DNA of 64,000 nt from Microcyclospora pomicola (lineage: Eukaryota; Ascomycota; Dothideomycetes; Capnodiales), in the NCBI GenBank assembly GCA_002786065.1, contig NHNY01000028.1, positions 272,861 through 336,860 of the forward strand. The letters are read 5' to 3'. Within the stretch, counting starts at the first letter, position 1; each line of letters opens with the position of its first letter. The notes below the pieces were generated by a model. It did not search any database. It was not told where the DNA came from and saw nothing but the letters and a program-made list of their open reading frames with translations. The position numbers and the translations under genes were made by a program. Below, piece after piece: positions 41,789 to 50,658 of the stretch.

Positions 41789-42796
41789 AGACTGTAGGTA
41801 ACACGAAAGTTTTGGCTCAATATAATAACTTTCCCTACCTGGTCTTCGATCGCAAGACAACGTTTTACGCCCATACAGGCCAATCCATATCTCACACAGC
41901 GACAAATCGTGGAGTATTACCGCAGCCTTATTGCATGTCATTTTACACACCTCAGTGTCGGAACAAATCCGAGGCAGGTGTCGCCTGACACGGCATCTGC
42001 GTCGGTACGAGCGATAGACGGAACGTGTTGTCCAGATCGCACGTAATGGGGGAGAAGGGAAGTTCCAACATCGTCATCCAAGAAGAGTACATGAGTTTCG
42101 TTTCGTGCAGCGATAGAACGTTGATCGCATTTGCTTGTTGTGCTGTACGACTACAGCTTCTGACTTCCAAGTGCCAGGTTATTAGCTTTATTAAGGTACA
42201 GTGCATTCCGCCTTTTTCAGCCCAGAGAAGCGGAATACAACTTAAAGATCATGTAGGCCTGTGAGGCAGCTTCAATCATAGCAGCTGTGTGGGCTAGATC
42301 TTGTCAAAATTGGCCCAGTGTCGGACCATAAGGTAAGGTTTCATCTCAAGCATACGGCACTGGAATATCTTTAAGGACGTGGCCACACAGTACAAGATCT
42401 CGCAGCGAAGACGCACAGGGAGGGAGCTATTTCGACCGATCACCACTGTACCTTGCGACCTCTGGAGACAACACTGACCATAGCGCACGCGTGCAGAAGT
42501 ATGCTATCTGCTTATAGGGGTATCGTATCACTGTTGTAGATCACTCGCAGGGCGAGCCGTTTCGAAGGCCACCTCATGATTCGTTAATTGGCTGCTAGTG
42601 CTAGTATCCGTGCCAATATATGAAGAGTTGCCTTCATCCGTTCAGACCATTACCATATCGCCAGAACGCCAACGCTAAATCCGCAAATCAAGTACAGTCG
42701 TTGTACTGTTTAAGGTAGATCACTAGGCCAGGTTGACCGACCTCAAGCACTCCGGCAGCAACAAAGGGCTCGTCGTGATCCCCAAAGCTCTTGACC
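41789..42796. other. Spacer between tRNA and APQ12 genes
   Basis: 1.0 kb without a supported gene. The part at 42690-42796 continues in an alternative frame of APQ12, discussed there. Otherwise nothing was recognised. Confidence 0.45.
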
Positions 42797-43332
42797 CTAG
42801 AACCACCTCCCATAGCCTGTCTGGCGAGGCGGAACACCGCTGTTGCCCACCTGAAATCCGCTCTTGCCTGCCATCGCCGCAAGTCGCTCCTTGTCCTTCC
42901 AGTACCCGTACTCCTTGCCCCACACATTGGCCCAATGCTGGCAGTCATCCATGACACCCTCTGGTCCGCGCGACCACATCCACATCCCCACCGCCGTCAG
43001 ACCCGCCCAGAACGCCAGTCGGAAAGCCAGACGTATCCAGCCAAAGAGGGAGCTAAGCACAAGACCGACGATCTTGATCGAAAGGTAGAGGACGACGAGC
43101 AGCAGTGCGATGCTGGCGAGGTCAGGCTTCTGAGTCGCTTGCTGGATGACGGGAAGGAGCCATGACTTCAGCGTCGACAGGACGGTGAAGAGGCGGTAAG
43201 CGTAAGGCGCGATGTAAGCTTGATCGGTGGAGAGGAAGTGCGCCGCCCAGTCTGTAATGGGAGAGATTAGTCGCAATCACTAGTGGTACAGCTGAATATT
43301 ATGGCAGTGTACCGACCTGGGATCATGTCCAT
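42797..43332 (-). CDS. APQ12: Apq12-like nuclear envelope protein
   Basis: Small ER/nuclear-envelope membrane protein of the fungal 'nuclear pore assembly and biogenesis' (Apq12) family, needed for normal pore assembly and membrane lipid balance. A tiny first exon, 43332-43317, encodes MDMIP; after a 65-nt intron with a GTCGGT donor, exon 2 runs 43251-42797. Total 156 residues. Two hydrophobic stretches are adjacent: PDLASIALLLVVLYLSIKIV and LVLSSLFGWIRLAFRLAFWA, then GLTAVGMWMWSRG, which forms the hairpin typical of the family. An amphipathic tail (CQHWANVWGKEYGYWKDKER) follows. The C-terminus GYGRWF is chosen from the simple frame; a shifted frame would extend it by about 40 residues to 42688. 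Moderate certainty on family, lower on the end. Confidence 0.72.
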
Positions 43333-44390
43333 CTTGGAGGAACGATGTGGTTGATACGCTCCAGATATCGCGCAGTTGTGTTTACCAAGATGTGCAGGTA
43401 CGAACGATATCCTCGAGGTTTGACGGAAGGAATGAAATTCAGCGTAAGCAGTCGAAGCTGAAGTACCTTGCGGAGGCTTCCAAGATCCCGTTGTTTAATA
43501 TTCCAAGGACGTAGCTTTGTCCGATTCACGATGTCTCGTACCCAGTTGATGTGTCCGAACAGGTCGCGTCTGAAGCCGGACCCACCTAGGAACACTAGCG
43601 GGCATGTGAATGTATCAGGGTTTATGACAACATGCGTCTAGCACATATTGAGACACATGTACATGTACGTGATGCAGTGTGAATCTCAACATATTCAAGT
43701 CTCGAGAGTCAAGTTGCGTCAAAGCTGTCGTATGGCGTAACGATGTTGACGTGACTGATCTGATCTGACCTTACCTATCTACATACAGGTATCTCCCGGA
43801 TCCGCGTGTGTATCTAGTCGACGACCCCAGAAGTTGATTTACTATGTTAGTCACATCAATCTCGTCCATTCACCCTCGGTTGCTCTGACGATGCTATGAG
43901 CCTAGAACCGGACAATCAGAATGACGCCGAACGCGATGCCGCGAAAGTCTGGATATACTCCGGAGCCTACAGTCGTGAACGTGGGGATGATGCCGACATT
44001 GTGAACGATGAGGTGACAACATTCACGGGGATATCGTTGTTCATGGGACTCTGGACTTACTTTCTTCACCCATGCACGTCTTCACCACAAGACGGTGTAG
44101 CATTGTCAAATCTCGGTCTCCTATTGAAGTTCAATCTGCAGGACAACGTGAATGCTACCAGTAGGAGTGCCTTTCTGCAGATCGTATAGAGTGCAATCTT
44201 TACAGGCGTTCAGGTCCTGATAGTGAGCTGCCCATGGGGCTCCCATTCTAACACCGGGTATCTATGTCTATTTCGTGAAGAGTCTGTTTTATCCCTGCCT
44301 CATTGTCATTCCTCAGTCATTCAATCATATACATGTACTCATTATTCCTCTTTAATGGAGCCGAGGATGATTATGATCGCCGCAGGCATT
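43333..44390. other. Spacer with one short open frame
   Basis: 1.06 kb between APQ12 (5' side) and a transcription factor gene (3' side). A plus-strand frame at 43896-44189 is listed separately with low confidence. An ACCTTACCTATCT element is at 43768-43780. Confidence 0.4.
43896..44189 (+). CDS. Hypothetical short protein, uncertain
   Basis: ATG-started frame of 97 codons. The first 40 residues are charged and acidic (MSLEPDNQNDAERDAAKVWI), followed by a weakly hydrophobic middle (GISLFMGLWTYFL). No family was recognised, and neither conservation nor splice structure supports it. It is the only plus-strand frame with balanced composition in this spacer and may be chance. Confidence 0.22.
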   Translation: MSLEPDNQNDAERDAAKVWIYSGAYSRERGDDADIVNDEVTTFTGISLFMGLWTYFLHPCTSSPQDGVALSNLGLLLKFNLQDNVNATSRSAFLQIV

Positions 44391-46910
44391 CTAATGCTGG
44401 TTGTCCGATAGCAGGACCTTCGAGATGAAGCGCATGTCCCAAGAGGATGCATCCGCAGTCTGGTTCGGCAATGGGCTGTCTCGTTTCGCGACCAAGTCGA
44501 ACACATTGAGCTCCATTGGGTCCAGCCATTTGGAAAGTGCTTGGCTACCGTCATGATCACCAGCAGCTTCGCCGTGAACGTCGAGTGACAGACCGTAGGT
44601 TGTGATCAAGTTGTTGAACGCATCGCTCGTGGTCTTTGGTGGTAAGCCGCGAAGTCGAAGCATCATGACCAGTAAATTTGCGAAATGCTCCCCTTGTAGC
44701 CAGAGTTTGTCAAGGGGTGGGTTCGTGTGAATAGCACTTGGCAACGTGCTGGGGACGAAGTACGTAGCGAGACTCTTCCGCGTATCCATCGTGCTTTTCT
44801 GTTCGAAAGAGGCTCCAGTAGTGTACTCTTGCTCGTCCTGGGCCAACTCATCCATTGGGGTAGTAAAGTCCAATCCACGATAGAATGATGTTGTGCGCTC
44901 AACACAATTCAGAAGAACAAGCGCCGAGATAAAGGTCGCATTGCGCGACGCTTGTCGTCGCTGCAGTAAACGTCTCTCCATCTCGTTCATGACGATGCGA
45001 TTCAACTTTGTGCAGCGCTCTTCGGCGAGTGCCAAAAGCTGACTCTTGATGAGATCAAAACTAGGCGAGTGTTCAGGCAGGCTGAAGAGCTGGATTGCGT
45101 CAGTACTGTCCGGCTGACTGAATTGGGATGGTTCGTCCCGAGGACTTTGTGTCGGGCAGTACTGAATCTGAACAGTGAGAGCACCCGGGTTACTTAAAAC
45201 GCGCGTGTACACCCATAAATGCACCATGCATTTAACGAGCTGATCTTGCAAAGAGTAGCAAGACCTTGCACCGGTATTGGCATGCTCGTCACCTGCTCCA
45301 CTGTTCGATCGATTGTCGGCTTGTGCTGTTTCTTCACGCCCAATGGACCAAGCTTCGCGTAGTAGCGCCTTAATGCTTGCCGCCTTTTCTGTTTGTATGT
45401 AGACACCAGCGATGCGGTTGACATATTCTTCCATCTTATCGGCCATTTCAACGCCTCCTTCAAGCAACCAGATCGCATTGTGTTGACCGTCATGTCTGCT
45501 AAGCAGGCTTATATCGATAATTCCAGGGTTTGGCAAGACAGTCGTTGTGTATTGCTTGGCCACAAAAGTCATACAAAGGTCGGACTCAGCACAAAGTGAC
45601 ACTTCCATGCGTCCTGGCAAGACGACTTGGGTCAGGCCTTCCACGGCGGTTGGGACTTCGACCAATGCTTTGTGGTGGTACAACGCAGTCGACCATAAAG
45701 GAAAGGTGTCCGCAATCCTGGTGCGAATGCATGTGTTCTTCCACACACGAGCTGTTTCGATAGAGCTACAAGTGTTACATGGTGTTCCATCCGAGCATGA
45801 TTTTTTGAGCATGCGACATCGCAGACATGCACCGCGTTTGCGATTTGCTTTGACCTCTTCACGTCTCCTGTCCGAAAATACACCTCGCCGTCTGCGACTC
45901 GAACCTTTCTGCACTTCGTCCAATCCTTGAGAAGGATCAATATGGTCTGCTGGAACAGAGTCCGTGGCGAATGTGTGGAAACTCGTTGTCATTTCAGACT
46001 CCCAGTTCATGTTATTTTCCTCTGGATGCTGAACCACAGGACGCGGGTCTACGTCTACGCGCACGTCGCCCAAATCAGGATCTAATGCGGACGAAGCTGG
46101 TCCATCTGACAGGATTGGCCGGAAATCAGACTCAATCTGAGCGTGGTGAGGTTGAAATTGCTGATATTGGGTCAGATCTTCGCACACACGTGCCGGATCT
46201 TCCAAGTCGACATCAGGTTGAAAATGATGTGTACTGGGTTGTACGGTACCGTCCACGAGCATGGGACCAGGTATAGAACTTTCACAGTCGTTTGTGGCAT
46301 GCGAAGCATAATCCGAAGCTGCAACGTGTTGCTGGAGCGAGGCAAACAGTGCTTGTTCAGCAAGAGCCTGACCTTCGTCCGGCAATGTCTTGCGCTGTGA
46401 CGAATCCGGGAAGATTTGTTGTGGTCTGTAAGACGAGTAGTCCAGATGCCTTCTCGACACTTCCGCCAGTGTGTCTAGAGCTGATTGTTGTTCCGTGTAC
46501 AGAATGGCATGGCTATCCGCCATCGGTAACACATCGTTGGTACCAAGGGAAGCACTTGTGGTGGCTCGGGTGAAGCTGTTCGTGCTCTTCGATAGGCGGT
46601 TCTTGTCCTGGCCGTGCTGCACTTGCTGCGAGACAAGCTCACGATCGTGCTGGCTGACATGTGGGCATCTGCGGAGGACATGACTTATGAGTGCATCGAT
46701 GCGACCTTTCGGGAACTGCAAGGATGTCAGTCACCAGGGAAGGACAAGTAGCTATGGATAGATAGGGGAAAGCGCATACATCCCAGAAGCATCGCGACTT
46801 ACCACTTCACCACATCTCCGACAAGTGTGCTCGTAACGATTGCTCGAGTCTTCCAGCTTCCTGCCACGCTGAAAGAACTCGACGACAAGCTGATTCGGTC
46901 GCCGACCCAT
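44391..46910 (-). CDS. Transcription factor with N-terminal Cys/His motif and Zn2Cys6 cluster
   Basis: Fungal nuclear regulator of 810 residues. Exon 1, 46910-46803, begins MGRRPNQLVVEFFQRGRK and ends in CRRCGEV; after an 87-nt intron, exon 2 (46715-44391) continues FPKGRIDALISHVLRRCPH. Together they form a C-x2-C...H-x4-C motif (about residues 30-55) that looks like a BED/C2H2-type zinc finger split by the intron. The Gal4-type Zn2Cys6 cluster lies near residues 328-360: CLRCRMLKKSC, PCNTC, then a longer loop to a final Cys, preceded by a basic stretch RREEVKANRKRGA. The C-terminal half is helical without a clear fungal-TF middle homology region. Target genes unknown. It is transcribed divergently from DIS3 with 342 bases between start codons. 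Confidence 0.83.
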
Positions 46911-47252
46911 CTCGGGCGGGTCGCCGACGACTCAACCTCTCCAGCGCAATTTTTCAAGCTGTTCGTTCGGTCTGCACACTGTCGTCTTGCAATTATACTG
47001 CCGCTTGTTGGATCAACACTAAAGTACGCAATGATGCAGCTTGGAAAGCGGTGAGCAGACACTGTGAGGGTGATCTGACGTGCGGCAGCAGGAGCGGGAC
47101 TCGGGAGGCTCGGGACGTGCGCGACGACTCTATTCACGTTTGTCCGATGTCAGAACGACTTTTGCTGTGGCGCACACTGAACAAAGGCCAAGTGAAGTCT
47201 GCCATCGCCAACGGACTGCTTGCTCGATCGTGGCTCCAGGAAAACGGCGATA
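46911..47252. promoter_or_regulatory. Shared divergent promoter, zinc TF and DIS3
   Basis: 342 bases separate the two ATG codons, so both promoters must fit here. No TATA box was identified. Upstream in-frame sequence on the DIS3 side lacks an ATG. Confidence 0.5.
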
Positions 47253-50234
47253 ATGTCCTCACTAAAGCGATCGTATGCTTCGACTACGACGAACACAACT
47301 CTTAGCAGTAAAACCTATCTACGAACACTGAGATCTGGCAAAGTGCAAAAGATTGTTCGTGAGATCTACCTACGACAAGACATTCCGTGCTCTTCGCAGT
47401 TATGTGCAAGTTGTCTCGATCTCGCGCCTGCCGGATTCAACCGCAAGACTGAGACACCTGTGTTATCTGCCACTCCTGCCGGTACCAAGCACTTCCCCGA
47501 AGGTCATTACCTGATCCCCGACACCAATGCCTTCCTTTCAGCCATGGATTTATTCGAGACCGAAGGGACTATGCAGGATGTCGTTGTGCTACAGACTGTT
47601 CTTGAGGAAGTCAAGAACCGTTCATTGCCACTCTACAACCGCCTGATCGCATTGACGAAGAATGAAGGCAAGAGATTCTACGTGTTCTTCAATGAGTTCC
47701 GCCTGGAGACCTTTGTGGAGAGAGCGTCGGGCGAGACTATCAATGATCGTAATGATCGTGCAGTACGCAAAGCGTGTGCTTGGTATGCGGGGCATCTGCA
47801 ACATGCAGTCACAGCTCGGAAGAGCGCACGTTGTCCAGCGGTGGTTATGTTGTCAGATGACCGAGATTGCTTGCGCAAAGCCAAAGCCGAAAGTCTCGTT
47901 GCTTCAAGCCTTCATGATTATGTCACGGGTCTGCCAGATGCGGATAAGCTATTGGACATGGTGGCGGCTAGCAGAGAACAGCGTGTCACGAAAAACGACA
48001 AAGTCGAGCTCTTATACCCGGAATACTCATCTATGTCTGCGATGCTTTCAGGTGTGAAGAATGGCACTCTCCATCAGGGAATTTTCAACGTGTCCCCCTA
48101 CAATTATCTGGAAGGCTCTATCAATGTTCCGGCATTTGAGCGATCGCTTGTTATTCAAGGGCGGGAGAACAGCAATCGCGCGGTCTCTGGAGATGTGGTC
48201 GTGGTTGAAGTGTTGCCGAAAGATCAGTGGAAGGCGCCATCCAGCAAAGTCATCCAGGAAGACGATGTTACCAAGAATGATAATGCAGATAACGAGGACG
48301 ACTCACCCGAAGCTGTAGTGACAGAGCGTGAACGACGAGCGCTCCAGGAAGAAGTCAAGAAAACCCATGGAAACAAAAGTGAAGGTCGCGCACAGCCTAC
48401 CGCCAGAGTCGTCGGCATAGTCAAGCGTAATTGGCGACAATATGTCGGTCATATTGACAAAGATTCTGTTCGGTCAAAGGCGAAAGACAGCAGGTCACAG
48501 CAGACAGTATTTCTCATACCAATGGACAAGCGGGTGCCGAAGATTCGCGTTAGAACCAGGCAAGCGGCTGAGCTGTTAGGCAAGCGTGTACTCGTGTCTA
48601 TCGACTCTTGGGACAGGGAGTCTCGCTATCCTGTCGGACACTTCATCCGTAGCCTGGGTGAACTTGAGACCAAAGGAGCCGAGACGGAAGCGCTGCTACT
48701 CGAATGGGACGTGCAGTACCGGCCATTCCCGAAGACCGTGCTGGATTGTCTTCCGCCCGAGGGTCATGATTGGAAAGTCCCAGAAAGTATGTCGGCTCCG
48801 GGGTGGCAGAACAGGAAAGATCTTCGAGATCTGATTATCTGCTCAATCGATCCACCAGGGTGTGTCGATATTGATGATGCCTTGCATGCCAGGAAGCTCC
48901 CAAATGGCAACTTCGAAGTTGGTGTTCACATTGCAGATGTCTCGAATTTCGTCAAGCCCAACAACGCAATGGACAAGGAGGCTTCCCTACGTGGAACTAC
49001 AGTATATCTGGTTGACAAGCGCATCGATATGCTGCCAATGCTACTAGGCACCGATCTGTGCTCCCTCAAGCCCTACGTGGAACGCTATGCCTTTAGTGTG
49101 CTATGGGAGCTAGACAGTAACGCGGATATTGTGTCTGCCAAGTTCACCAAATCTGTCATCCGGAGCCGTGAAGCATTCAGTTACGAAGCAGCACAACTTC
49201 GAATAGATGATGCCTCCCAACAGGATGATCTGACCAACGGCATGCGCCACCTTATGATGCTATCCAAGAGACTAAGAGCCAAGCGCATGGCGGCGGGTGC
49301 GCTCAATCTTGCGAGTCCGGAGGTGCGAGTTGAAGCAGAGAGCGAGACGTCTGATCCTGTCGACGTCAAGACCAAGCAACTACTTGACACGAACCAGCTG
49401 GTTGAAGAGTTCATGCTTCTCGCAAACATCAGTGTTGCTGGCAAGATATACGAGGCTTTCCCACAAACTGCACTTCTGCGTCGTCATGGTGCGCCACCAA
49501 AGACCAATTTCGAAGAACTTAGCAACCAGCTCAAAGTAAAAAAGGGTCTTGAAATACGAACCGACTCATCAAAGGCGCTGGCCGATAGCTTAGACATGTG
49601 CACCGAGGCAGGAAACCCGTTCTTCAACACCTTGGTACGTATTCTCGCGACGCGCTGCATGATGAGTGCAGAGTACTTTTGTGCAGGCACACAGACCTAC
49701 CCAGAGTTCCGTCATTATGGTCTAGCTTCGGAGATCTACACACATTTCACCAGTCCGATTCGTCGTTACGCCGATCTTGAAGCACATCGTCAGCTAGCAG
49801 CTGCGATCGACTATGAACCACTCGACGCAAGTCTGCAGAGTCGCAGCAAGCTCGAGGCGGTCTGCAAGAACATCAACATTCGTCACCGTAATGCGCAAAT
49901 GGCTGGACGTGCGAGTGTGGAATATTATGTCGGCCAAGCACTCAAAGGACGGGTCATTGACGAGGATGGATTTATCATGCGCATCTTCAGCAACGGCTTC
50001 GTGGTATTTGTCCCACGCTTCGGCGTTGAAGGCTTGATCCGCCTTCGAGATCTGGCTGGACAAGAAGAGAAGGAGCCTGAGAGTGTGTTCAACGCCGAGG
50101 ACTATTCTCTGGAGCTCAAATCAGGACTCAAGACAGGTCGGAGGCTGGAGCTTTTCGAGAAGATCCGGGTGAGGATCAGCGACGAGGCAGAAGAGAGCAC
50201 GGGAAAGCGGAAGATTCGACTTCAATTGATATAG
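47253..50234 (+). CDS. DIS3: Exosome exoribonuclease Dis3 (Rrp44)
   Basis: Catalytic subunit of the RNA exosome, with 3'-5' exonuclease and endonuclease activity in rRNA, tRNA and mRNA turnover. Single exon, 993 residues, the family norm. A CR3 zinc-like motif (CSSQLCASC, about 49-57) precedes the PIN endonuclease domain, which starts LIPDTNAFLSAMDLFE (87-102; first catalytic Asp D90) and contains VVMLSDDRDCLRKA. Two cold-shock-type domains follow. The RNB exonuclease centre is CSIDPPGCVDIDDALHAR (530-547) with the clustered metal-binding Asp residues. The helix pair near HFTSPIRRYADLEAHRQL is the RNB end signature. An S1 domain closes the protein (GRVIDEDGFIMRIFSNGFVV). The start is the ATG at 47253. 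Confidence 0.96.
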   Translation: MSSLKRSYASTTTNTTLSSKTYLRTLRSGKVQKIVREIYLRQDIPCSSQLCASCLDLAPAGFNRKTETPVLSATPAGTKHFPEGHYLIPDTNAFLSAMDLFETEGTMQDVVVLQTVLEEVKNRSLPLYNRLIALTKNEGKRFYVFFNEFRLETFVERASGETINDRNDRAVRKACAWYAGHLQHAVTARKSARCPAVVMLSDDRDCLRKAKAESLVASSLHDYVTGLPDADKLLDMVAASREQRVTKNDKVELLYPEYSSMSAMLSGVKNGTLHQGIFNVSPYNYLEGSINVPAFERSLVIQGRENSNRAVSGDVVVVEVLPKDQWKAPSSKVIQEDDVTKNDNADNEDDSPEAVVTERERRALQEEVKKTHGNKSEGRAQPTARVVGIVKRNWRQYVGHIDKDSVRSKAKDSRSQQTVFLIPMDKRVPKIRVRTRQAAELLGKRVLVSIDSWDRESRYPVGHFIRSLGELETKGAETEALLLEWDVQYRPFPKTVLDCLPPEGHDWKVPESMSAPGWQNRKDLRDLIICSIDPPGCVDIDDALHARKLPNGNFEVGVHIADVSNFVKPNNAMDKEASLRGTTVYLVDKRIDMLPMLLGTDLCSLKPYVERYAFSVLWELDSNADIVSAKFTKSVIRSREAFSYEAAQLRIDDASQQDDLTNGMRHLMMLSKRLRAKRMAAGALNLASPEVRVEAESETSDPVDVKTKQLLDTNQLVEEFMLLANISVAGKIYEAFPQTALLRRHGAPPKTNFEELSNQLKVKKGLEIRTDSSKALADSLDMCTEAGNPFFNTLVRILATRCMMSAEYFCAGTQTYPEFRHYGLASEIYTHFTSPIRRYADLEAHRQLAAAIDYEPLDASLQSRSKLEAVCKNINIRHRNAQMAGRASVEYYVGQALKGRVIDEDGFIMRIFSNGFVVFVPRFGVEGLIRLRDLAGQEEKEPESVFNAEDYSLELKSGLKTGRRLELFEKIRVRISDEAEESTGKRKIRLQLI

Positions 50235-50658
50235 AGGTGGATAGCATACTCAACGAAATCTGAGTCGAGTCGTGAGCATTTTGTGTTAGAGTACATACCA
50301 CGACTTATGACATGTTTGCACGTCCACTAAGTTAGTCGGGGCGAACCACCTCCCATTTCAGTAGTTACATGATCTTTACGCACAGCCCTGCACTTCCGCC
50401 GGTGACTCGTCGTGCGGTGTCACTCTATCGGTGTCTCAGCCTGTTTCTGTGTAGATGACTCTTCTCGATCTTACATGATGGTATATGTTGATCGATACGT
50501 CCTTATTCCCGCCCCTGGTTGAACATAGAGCAGTCGCGCAATAGAGGTCCTGCTCGTGCTGTCCGTCACTCTCGGCTGCAAATTTGGAAACAAGACTTTA
50601 CCAAAGACTGGCCACATACTACCCACATCAGCCACATTTGTCTAAAGGCACAGCAATC
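50235..50658. other. Spacer between DIS3 and TRL1
   Basis: 424 bases between two plus-strand RNA-processing genes. The TRL1 frame is open back to about 50584 but without ATG. No specific element recognised. Confidence 0.45.
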
